Under the pieces are notes generated by a model that saw only the letters and a list, made by a program, of their open reading frames with translations, was not told the DNA's origin and made no database searches. Made by a program: the position numbers and the translations under genes. DNA of 49,886 bases from an uncultured Eubacteriales bacterium (GTDB lineage Bacteria > Bacillota > Clostridia > Lachnospirales > Lachnospiraceae): contig UQYF01000019.1 of assembly GCA_900545175.1 (NCBI GenBank), positions 1 to 49,886 of the forward strand, in the 5' to 3' direction. Shown here in pieces: positions 43,847 through 49,886 of this stretch; the stretch's first letter is position 1, and every line of letters begins with the position of its first letter.

Positions 43847-44290
43847 GTGAACAGCAATATAAGAACTATAGAGACATTTTCATATGAGGACACATACCGC
43901 TTTGGACAGGAGCTTGCAAAGAAAGCTGTGCCGGGGCAGGTAATATGTCTCACAGGAGATTTAGGAACCGGGAAAACGGTTTTTACACAGGGATTTGCTG
44001 ATGGACTAGGAGTTACAGATTACGTCGACAGCCCTACTTTTACCATAGTCAAGGAATATCATGACGGAAGAATGCCATTCTATCATTTTGATGTTTATCG
44101 GATAGGCGATGTCAGTGAGATGGATGAGATTGGCTATGAGGAATATTTTTACGGTGATGGTGTATGTATTGTGGAATGGGGACTTATGATAGAGGAGCTG
44201 CTTCCAAAAGACTGCACGTTTATTGAAATCAAAAAAGATACACAAAAAGGTTTTGATTATCGCCTTGTAACTATAAAGGAGGGAAGATAA
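43847..44290 (+). CDS. tsaE: tRNA t6A biosynthesis ATPase TsaE
   Basis: TsaE hydrolyses ATP to reset the TsaB-TsaD complex in threonylcarbamoyladenosine formation. The 147-residue protein has the Walker A-type GDLGTGKT near residue 45 and the conserved VDSPTF and FYHFDVYR stretches. The start is the GTG at 43847 because GGAGG at 43837-43841 precedes it; the ATG at 43835 overlaps that site and has none of its own. tsaB starts 2 bp after its stop. Confidence 0.93.
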   Translation: MNSNIRTIETFSYEDTYRFGQELAKKAVPGQVICLTGDLGTGKTVFTQGFADGLGVTDYVDSPTFTIVKEYHDGRMPFYHFDVYRIGDVSEMDEIGYEEYFYGDGVCIVEWGLMIEELLPKDCTFIEIKKDTQKGFDYRLVTIKEGR

Positions 44291-44292
44291 CA

Positions 44293-45015
44293 ATGAAAAT
44301 TCTTGCAATTGAGAGTTCATCGCTTGTCGCATCAGCGGCAATAGTCGATGACGATATTCTTGTTGCAGAGTATACAGTTAATCATAAGATTACCCATTCG
44401 CAGACCTTGCTGCCTATGATAGATGAGATACTTAGGATGACTCAGACAGATAAGCATTCTCTTGATGCGATTGCAGTATCGGGAGGTCCCGGTTCATATA
44501 CCGGCTTAAGAATCGGCTCTGCGACAGCTAAGGGGCTTGGTATGGCTCTTGACATTCCGCTTATACATGTCCCGACTATTGATGCCATGGCTTATAATGC
44601 ATACGGCTACAATGGACTTATATGTCCTATTATGGATGCCAGACGTTCACAGGTGTACACAGGTATATATGAATTTGCGGACGGCAGATTTAATATACTG
44701 CTTGAAAACAGCGCAATAACATTTGATGAACTTATGGAAAAGCTCGATGCGATAGACAAGATTGGAAGAAAAGTCATGTTTATAGGAGATGGAATACCTG
44801 TTTTTAAGGATAGAATCAATGAGCATTTTAATGGAACAGGCTATGAATTTGCACCAGCTTCAATGAACAGGCAGAAAGCTGCATCGGTGGCTGTTCTTGG
44901 TGAGATTTATTACAAAGAAGGAAAGACAGAGCCGGCATCGGAGCATCTTCCGGATTATCTTAGACTCTCGCAGGCGGAGAGAGAACTGATTGAAAAGAGG
45001 TCTGCAAATGGCTGA
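44293..45015 (+). CDS. tsaB: tRNA t6A biosynthesis protein TsaB
   Basis: TsaB is the non-catalytic partner that binds TsaD and TsaE. The 240-residue protein begins MKILAIESSSLVASAA and has ISHSQTLLPMIDE-like helical contacts and the SGGPGSYTGLRIGSATAKGL segment (about 58-77), the TsaB version of the ASKHA phosphate loop. Its last 8 bp overlap the rimI start at 45008. The t6A genes here are tsaE-tsaB in this operon and tsaD 2.5 kb downstream. Confidence 0.94.
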   Translation: MKILAIESSSLVASAAIVDDDILVAEYTVNHKITHSQTLLPMIDEILRMTQTDKHSLDAIAVSGGPGSYTGLRIGSATAKGLGMALDIPLIHVPTIDAMAYNAYGYNGLICPIMDARRSQVYTGIYEFADGRFNILLENSAITFDELMEKLDAIDKIGRKVMFIGDGIPVFKDRINEHFNGTGYEFAPASMNRQKAASVAVLGEIYYKEGKTEPASEHLPDYLRLSQAERELIEKRSANG

Positions 45016-45457
45016 CATTATTATTGCGGCTATGGAGCAAAGACACGTTGGTGAAGTGGCAGCTATAGAAGAAAAATGCTTTTCAATGCCATGGAGTGCG
45101 GCAGCCTTTGCGGATGCGGCGGATTCACAAAATTATGAGTATATAGTAGCCTTAGATGGAGTGACAGACAGTGTTGTCGCATATGCAGGAATGCAGGTCG
45201 TTATGGATGAGGCTGAGATTACCAATATTGCGGTAGATGAACAGTATCGTAACAGAGGGATAGCGCATAAGCTGCTTGAAGGCCTTGTAACTCTGTGCGT
45301 CAGAAGAAATGTCAAGTATCTTCATCTTGAAGTCAGGGAGAGTAATACTGCTGCAAGACGCCTTTACACAGGATATGGTTTTGAAATTGATGGAATGCGA
45401 AAGAACTTTTACCAGAAACCTACTGAAAATGCGGTTTTAATGACAAAAATATTATAA
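45008..45457 (+). CDS. rimI: Ribosomal protein S18-alanine N-acetyltransferase family protein RimI
   Basis: The 149-residue GNAT has acetyl-CoA-binding IAVDEQYRNRGIAHKLLEGL and the LHLEVRESNTAARRLYTGYGF segment characteristic of RimI. It commonly lies in the tsaB neighbourhood in Firmicutes. It acetylates N termini, with S18 the textbook substrate in E. coli; the true target here is unknown. The ATG at 45008 is chosen because AAGAGG precedes it and family members start MADIIIAAM-like. Confidence 0.88.
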   Translation: MADIIIAAMEQRHVGEVAAIEEKCFSMPWSAAAFADAADSQNYEYIVALDGVTDSVVAYAGMQVVMDEAEITNIAVDEQYRNRGIAHKLLEGLVTLCVRRNVKYLHLEVRESNTAARRLYTGYGFEIDGMRKNFYQKPTENAVLMTKIL

Positions 45458-45593
45458 AATATACCATTTATACAACCGATTTCCACTGGAAAAACGAATA
45501 TTTTTTTATATATAATAACATTGCAATACGGAAAATGACATTGCACTTATGAGAGAAGCTCTGTGAGTGCCGGAAAGGGAAGATGTGATATCT

Positions 45594-45833
45594 ATGAGAA
45601 AATATAAAGGAAATTATCTTACAGCGGTTGTATGTAATTGCTGCGGCAGAAATCTGGTTGTTGCAAATGGTATTGTGCGTGAGGGAGTTGTTCATATATG
45701 TGCAGAGTGGGATTATTTTTCTGAGAAGGATGGAGAAAATCACAAATTTGATATATGTGAGGAATGCTACGATAGGCTTTTAGCAGGTTTTAAGTATCCT
45801 GCAATGATTTCACAGCGCACTGAGCTGCTATAG
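45594..45833 (+). CDS. Small zinc-ribbon protein of unknown function
   Basis: The 79-residue protein contains two Cys pairs, CNCC (C-x-x-C) near residue 14 and CEEC near residue 60, which would bind one zinc ion. The rest is short and charged, with no further domain. A GTG at 45567 could start a longer version, but GGGAAG at 45576-45581 favours the ATG at 45594. A possible -10 TATAAT at 45511-45516 precedes it. I know no function for it. Confidence 0.7.
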   Translation: MRKYKGNYLTAVVCNCCGRNLVVANGIVREGVVHICAEWDYFSEKDGENHKFDICEECYDRLLAGFKYPAMISQRTELL

Positions 45834-45899
45834 GAGCGCTTTGCATGTTATGGCGGCATATTTATTATATAGCTTGATAGGAAAATTAGGAGGATTTTA

Positions 45900-46811
45900 A
45901 TGCTTGATGTTTGTCTGCTAGGAACAGGTGGAATGATGCCGCTTCCCGGAAGATGGCTTACTGCACTGGTTTTGCGGTATAATGGCAGCCAGCTTCTGAT
46001 AGACTGCGGTGAAGGAACGCAGGTCGCCATGAAAAAGGCCGGGATAAGCTCTAAGCCTGTAGATATAATATGTTTTACACATTATCATGCTGATCATATA
46101 AGTGGTCTGCCGGGTTTTTTGCTGAGCATGGGAAATGCTGAGAGAACAGAACCACTTACTATTATTGGTCCGAAGGGAGTTGAGAGAATAGTCGGCTCGC
46201 TGCGTGTTATTGCACCGGAGCTGCCTTTTGAAATTAAATATATTGAACTCACACAGCCGGAGGAAGAGATAAGGCTTAATGGTTATGTCATAAATGCGTA
46301 CAGGGTAAATCATGGCATATTATGTTATGGTTACAGTGTGCGCATTGAGCGCGCCGGCAAATTTGATGCGGAGAAAGCGCGCGAACTTGGTATTCCGATA
46401 AACCGGTGGAATGTACTTCAGAAGGGAAATACGGTTGAAGCGGAAGGAATGACTTATACACCGGATATGGTTATGGGACCGCCGCGAAAGGGTATAAAAG
46501 TAACCTACTGTACAGACAGCAGACCGACAGATACTATTGCCCGGTACGCAGAGGATGCCGATTTGTTCATATGTGAAGGAATGTATGGCGAGCCTGACAA
46601 GATTTCAAAGGCCAAGGAATATAAGCATATGACAATGTATGAGGCGGCTTCCATTGCAGACAAAGCGAAAGTGAAAGAGATGTGGCTTACGCATTACAGC
46701 CCATCAATGGCGCATCCGGAGGAGTTTATGGATAAAGTAAGGGATATATTCCAGGCATCGGTGGCTTCAAAGGATGGAAAGAGTATTACATTGAACTTCG
46801 AAGAAGATTGA
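45900..46811 (+). CDS. rnz: Ribonuclease Z
   Basis: RNase Z trims the 3' trailer of tRNA precursors; the tRNA genes in this window lack an encoded CCA, so its activity matters. The 303-residue protein is a metallo-beta-lactamase fold enzyme with HYHADH (61-66), the family's HxHxDH, plus later His and Asp ligands (YRVNHG, CTDSRPT) and LTHYSP at about residue 264. The length is standard. The ATG follows AGGAGG at 45889-45894. It is not obviously operonic with the zinc-ribbon gene. Confidence 0.94.
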   Translation: MLDVCLLGTGGMMPLPGRWLTALVLRYNGSQLLIDCGEGTQVAMKKAGISSKPVDIICFTHYHADHISGLPGFLLSMGNAERTEPLTIIGPKGVERIVGSLRVIAPELPFEIKYIELTQPEEEIRLNGYVINAYRVNHGILCYGYSVRIERAGKFDAEKARELGIPINRWNVLQKGNTVEAEGMTYTPDMVMGPPRKGIKVTYCTDSRPTDTIARYAEDADLFICEGMYGEPDKISKAKEYKHMTMYEAASIADKAKVKEMWLTHYSPSMAHPEEFMDKVRDIFQASVASKDGKSITLNFEED

Positions 46812-46848
46812 TAAATTTATATCAATAATTATACAAGGAGGATTAGCT

Positions 46849-47451
46849 ATGAAAAATAAGAAAGATAAATGGAGTATATTAAAATCAATTCTTGTAATTA
46901 CACTTATGGCAAGCGTTATTTTGGCATGTTACATAAAACTGACTTCCACCCCGACATCTGATGAAGAGCCTGTAGCGGATACATCGGAGGTTGGGCAGAT
47001 ATTAGCAAGGGATATGGATTTGAATTATCCGGCTAATCCTCATGATGTTGTGCTGTTTTACAGCAGAGTTATCAAAGCGTTCTATGATGGCGAATATGAT
47101 GATGACCAGCTCAACGGGCTTGCCCAGCATGCAAGGGCAACATTTGATTCAGAGCTGTTGACATATAATGATTATGATGAATATTTGGAACGCCTTAAAA
47201 GTGAGATAGAGTCATACAGCCTTCAAAAGAAAAAAATTGTGGAATACACTATACAGAGAGCATCTGATATAGAGATGCTTACTGACAACGGAATACAATA
47301 TGCCAAGGTTAAAGCTATGTATTACACATCGCAGGAAGGCGGTTCCAGAAATAAAGTGTGTGAGCAATATACACTTAGGCAGGACAAGGAAGGACAGTGG
47401 AAGATTCTGTTCTGGGAAGTGATTCCGGATACGCAGGTGGAAGGCGAATAA
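46849..47451 (+). CDS. Membrane-anchored protein of unknown function (DUF6715-like)
   Basis: The 200-residue protein has a Lys-rich start and one hydrophobic segment (about residues 10-30, ILKSILVITLMASVILACYI), so it is anchored in the membrane with the remainder outside. The C-terminal part (about 55-200) has an alpha/beta NTF2-like appearance (VLFYSRVIKAFYDGEYDDDQ to QWKILFWEVIP). I associate this type with Lachnospiraceae, but without a function. The ribosome binding site is AAGGAGG. tsaD starts 48 bp beyond its stop. A cysteine near residue 27 could serve as a lipid anchor, but the lipobox is imperfect. Confidence 0.78.
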   Translation: MKNKKDKWSILKSILVITLMASVILACYIKLTSTPTSDEEPVADTSEVGQILARDMDLNYPANPHDVVLFYSRVIKAFYDGEYDDDQLNGLAQHARATFDSELLTYNDYDEYLERLKSEIESYSLQKKKIVEYTIQRASDIEMLTDNGIQYAKVKAMYYTSQEGGSRNKVCEQYTLRQDKEGQWKILFWEVIPDTQVEGE

Positions 47452-47498
47452 CTTCGAATATTGAAAAGGTAAGCATTGAAAAAGGAAGCGTAAATGTC

Positions 47499-48584
47499 AT
47501 GAATGATACTATAAATACCCTAAAAGATGAGACGGATAAAAATAAGGATGTACTGATACTTGCAATAGAGAGCTCATGCGATGAAACGGCGGCATCAGTT
47601 GTAAAAAACGGACGAGTTGTGTTATCAAATATAATATCTTCACAGATAGATCTGCACACATTGTATGGAGGAGTTGTGCCGGAGATTGCATCCCGCAAGC
47701 ATATGGAACAGGTGAATCAGGTGACACAGCAGGCACTTAAGGAGGCTGGTGTGTCACTTGAAGATATAACGGCAGTTGCGGTTACATATGGTCCGGGACT
47801 TGTCGGAGCACTGCTTGTCGGTGTGGCTTTTGCAAAGTCACTTGCGTTTGCCGCAGATAAACCGCTTGTCGGAGTACATCATATCGAGGGGCATATAAGC
47901 GCAAATTACATAGAAAATCCTGACCTTGAACCGCCTTTTACATGTCTTGTTGTCTCAGGCGGACATACTAATATTGTGCTTGTCGAGGATTATGGCGTGT
48001 ATAAGATAATCGGAAGAACCAGAGATGATGCAGCAGGTGAAGCGTTTGATAAGGTTGCTCGTGCAGTAGGACTTGGATATCCCGGAGGTCCGAAGATAGA
48101 CAAGCTTGCAAAAGAGGGCAATAAGGATGCGATAGCATTTCCGAGAGCTAAGGTTGATGGCTCACCGTATGATTTCAGCTTTAGCGGAATTAAATCCGCT
48201 GTGTTGAATTATATTAATCACAGCGAGATGAAGAATGAAGAGATTAACAGAGCTGATCTTGTGGCATCATTTCAGAATGCGGTAGTAGATGCCTTGGTTT
48301 CACGCGCGATAATGGCAGCAAAGGAATATGGCTGTAAGAAGCTGGCAGTTGCAGGCGGAGTTGCGGCTAACAGTGCACTTAGAGCAGCATTAGAGAATGA
48401 ATGTAGGAAGAATAACATCACATTTTATCATCCTTCACCTATATTTTGTACGGACAATGCAGCGATGATAGGCTCGGCAGGGTATTATGAATACATGGCG
48501 GGAGTACGCGCAGGATGGGATTTGAATGCTGTGCCTAATCTCAAGCTCGGTGAGAAGAGCCTGAGAGGCAGGCTTGATGGCTGA
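47499..48584 (+). CDS. tsaD: tRNA N6-threonylcarbamoyladenosine synthase TsaD (complete)
   Basis: This catalytic t6A enzyme is complete at 361 residues. The N-terminal motif AIESSCDETAASVV, the metal-binding HHIEGH (127-132), SGGHTNIVL, and the C-terminal FSFSGIKSAVLNYI and FCTDNAAMIG are all intact. The ATG at 47499 is used because a ribosome binding site (AGGAAG at 47483-47488) lies ahead; upstream codons of the frame overlap the preceding gene. With tsaE and tsaB nearby, t6A synthesis is nearly complete here (tsaC is not seen). A diverged second tsaD reaches the left edge of the window. Confidence 0.95.
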   Translation: MNDTINTLKDETDKNKDVLILAIESSCDETAASVVKNGRVVLSNIISSQIDLHTLYGGVVPEIASRKHMEQVNQVTQQALKEAGVSLEDITAVAVTYGPGLVGALLVGVAFAKSLAFAADKPLVGVHHIEGHISANYIENPDLEPPFTCLVVSGGHTNIVLVEDYGVYKIIGRTRDDAAGEAFDKVARAVGLGYPGGPKIDKLAKEGNKDAIAFPRAKVDGSPYDFSFSGIKSAVLNYINHSEMKNEEINRADLVASFQNAVVDALVSRAIMAAKEYGCKKLAVAGGVAANSALRAALENECRKNNITFYHPSPIFCTDNAAMIGSAGYYEYMAGVRAGWDLNAVPNLKLGEKSLRGRLDG

Positions 48585-48637
48585 TAGTGATGCCTTAGAC
48601 GTTGTGCTTTGCATACAATAGGAGATAATAAGAAAAT

Positions 48638-49357
48638 ATGGGAAGATATAAGCATATAGCGGTTGTACTTGCAGGTGGAAAAGGCAGCAGAATGAACAGT
48701 GACACACCTAAGCAGTACATAGAATTAAAGGGAAATCCGGTATTATACTATTCATTGAAAACATTTGAGGACAGCTTTATGGATGCTGTTGTCTTAGTGT
48801 GCGGAAAAAATGAGGAACAGTATTGCCAAAAGAACATAATTGAAAAATATGCTTTGAAAAAGGTATGTGCGATAGTCAGCGGCGGAAAAGAAAGATATGA
48901 TTCTGTTTTTAACGGATTAAAGGAAATAGAACGTCTTGGCATTGCCGCGGATGATGCGTTTGTATATATTCATGATGGAGCAAGGCCTTGTATTGACGCA
49001 GAACTGTTAACGGAATGCAGGCACTCTGTTGAACAGTATGGTGCATGTATTCCGGCAGTCCCTGTGAAGGATACAATAAAGATTACCGATGAGGATGGTT
49101 TCTGCGCAGGGACTCCTAAGCGTTCAACACTTATGGCTGTACAGACACCGCAGTGTTTTTCGTTTGTTAATATTCTGGAAGCATATTGCGCAATGGAGAA
49201 GGCGCTAGCGGAAAAAAGCGCGTTGGCAGATGTTACTGATGATGCAATGGCAGCAGAACGGTTTGGAAAAATGAAAGTGAAGCTTTGTAAAGGTTCGTAC
49301 AATAATATTAAGATTACAACACCTGAAGACATACGCATTGCCTCACAGATTTTATAG
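48638..49357 (+). CDS. ispD: 2-C-methyl-D-erythritol 4-phosphate cytidylyltransferase (second copy)
   Basis: The 239-residue protein carries the same IspD hallmarks as the copy at 521-1246: LAGGKGSRMN at the N terminus, SGGKERYDSV, IHDGARPC and the C-terminal NIKITTPEDI. The two differ throughout, including around the CTP-binding loop, so one may have another substrate (for example a polyol phosphate), or the copies come from different lineages. It lies 53 bp after tsaD and ends before a terminator-like hairpin and tRNA-Ser genes. Confidence 0.9.
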   Translation: MGRYKHIAVVLAGGKGSRMNSDTPKQYIELKGNPVLYYSLKTFEDSFMDAVVLVCGKNEEQYCQKNIIEKYALKKVCAIVSGGKERYDSVFNGLKEIERLGIAADDAFVYIHDGARPCIDAELLTECRHSVEQYGACIPAVPVKDTIKITDEDGFCAGTPKRSTLMAVQTPQCFSFVNILEAYCAMEKALAEKSALADVTDDAMAAERFGKMKVKLCKGSYNNIKITTPEDIRIASQIL

Positions 49358-49608
49358 CTTATAAAAATTACTGCCATTGAAAGAAGGCATTTTATCTGGG
49401 GGACTTTGTATTATACAAGTCTTTTGATGCTGTTGCGTTTATTGAGGAAAAACAGTTTTTCGGGGTGATTTTGTAAAATTAAGTCAAAAATGCTGTTAAA
49501 GCGCTGCTTTTCAAACGCTTTTGGATGCTTGAACATGCTTGTAAATACGTGGGAAATAGATGAAAAATATCTTTTTTTAAAAAAATTAAAAAAATTTGTA
49601 AAAATCTG
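49358..49608. other. AT-rich spacer before the serine tRNA cluster
   Basis: No gene is supported. Apart from a terminator (49402-49425), it holds a weak inverted repeat AAAGCG/CGCTTT (49498-49503, 49516-49521) and long poly-A/T tracts before the tRNA promoter. Confidence 0.5.
49402..49425 (+). terminator. Terminator after the second ispD
   Basis: GACTTTGTAT (49402-49411) pairs with ATACAAGTC (49413-49421), with one bulged T, followed by TTTT. Confidence 0.6.
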
Positions 49609-49637
49609 TTGACATTATAGCATAATGGTGATAATAT
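49609..49637 (+). promoter_or_regulatory. Promoter of the tRNA-Ser cluster
   Basis: A perfect TTGACA (49609-49614), a 17-bp spacer and TAATAT (49632-49637) lie 33 bp before tRNA-Ser(TGA). The upstream A/T tracts could act as an UP element. Confidence 0.7.
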
Positions 49638-49670
49638 AAATCCTGCGCTGAGCAAGGCGCAAAACAATAT

Positions 49671-49756
49671 GGAGAGGTACCGAAGCGGTCATAACGGGGC
49701 GGTCTTGAAAACCGTTTGTCTTCACGGGCGCATGGGTTCGAATCCCATCCTCTCCG
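49671..49756 (+). tRNA. tRNA-Ser (anticodon TGA)
   Basis: The acceptor arms GGAGAGG/CCTCTCC pair fully. The anticodon stem CGGT/ACCG encloses CTTGAAA, giving TGA. A long variable arm and GGTTCGAATCC in the T-arm identify a class II serine tRNA of 86 nt. Confidence 0.95.
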
Positions 49757-49815
49757 CTCTGATCCGGGAATCTGGATTCGATAACAGAATATTGACTTTT
49801 AAAGTCAGGCTGTTT

Positions 49816-49886
49816 GGAGAAGTACCCAAGAGGCTGAAGGGACACCCCTGGAAAGGGTGCAGGTCGTTAATAGCGGCGCGAGGGTT
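49816..49886 (+). tRNA. tRNA-Ser (anticodon GGA), 3' end cut by window
   Basis: It begins GGAGAAG. The anticodon stem CACCC/GGGTG encloses CTGGAAA, giving GGA. The variable arm is complete, and the sequence stops within the T-arm at the window edge. Confidence 0.9.

Noticed and set aside
49615..49845. Minus-strand open frame of 76 codons containing EDGIRTHAPVKTNGFQ-like sequence
   Set aside because: It is the antisense of tRNA-Ser(TGA); this is a familiar false protein from tRNA-Ser complement.

Overview
The window looks like a stretch of chromosome from a low-to-moderate GC Gram-positive anaerobe of the Clostridia, most likely family Lachnospiraceae. The basis is gene content and protein flavour rather than any database match: an FtsEX/PcsB/CtpA cell-wall cluster, a CdaR-type regulator, an orphan MsmK/UgpC ATPase, an intracellular GH51 arabinofuranosidase, a YjfB-type motility protein, a CheW, a CvfB protein, an RF2 gene with the programmed frameshift, and strong AGGAGG-type ribosome binding sites throughout. 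No prophage, CRISPR array or intact insertion sequence is visible. Most of the window is ordinary core chromosome, with a few unusual islands.

Layout. Positions 1-1776 hold the 3' end of one tsaD, an ispD, tRNA-Gln(CTG) and tRNA-Ser(CGA). Then come an acyl-ACP thioesterase, a CvfB-like protein, a small convergent yjfB, msmK and a CdaR-type regulator (1.9-6.3 kb). The division and cell-wall operon ftsE-ftsX-pcsB-ctpA (6.4-10.9 kb) leads into a heterodimeric ABC exporter pair (10.9-14.5 kb). At 14.6-20.05 kb there is a complete ADP-L-glycero-D-manno-heptose pathway (gmhA, gmhB, hldE, hldD) with a GT9 heptosyltransferase-like gene and a GNAT acetyltransferase. uvrB-uvrA follow, then a divergent ferredoxin/Crp pair separated by a highly structured non-coding region, a DUF2974-type hydrolase, the GH51 enzyme, an SDR and trxB. 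Between trxB and hpf lies a dense cluster of DnaA boxes. secA, prfB, cheW, hom and lysC come next. The right end carries tex, a YcxB-like gene, tsaE-tsaB-rimI, a small zinc-ribbon protein, rnz, a membrane-anchored protein, a full tsaD, a second ispD, and two serine tRNA genes (TGA, and GGA cut by the window edge).

How the genes work together. FtsE/FtsX drive the extracellular PcsB-type hydrolase during division. TsaB, TsaD and TsaE belong to the tRNA t6A pathway. Hom and LysC belong to the aspartate family of amino acid synthesis. UvrA/UvrB do excision repair. MsmK, CdaR and GH51 fit a plant-polysaccharide-using gut or rumen lifestyle.

The most unusual features are: (1) a complete ADP-heptose operon, with its own promoter, in what looks like a Gram-positive genome; (2) six to seven DnaA boxes in about 120 bp with an AT-rich flank, with no dnaA nearby; (3) a multi-hairpin non-coding element at 26.1-26.46 kb; (4) two diverged tsaD-ispD cassettes, each next to tRNA genes, at the two ends of the window, which could mean true paralogy, transfer or a chimeric join near 1.25-1.7 kb.
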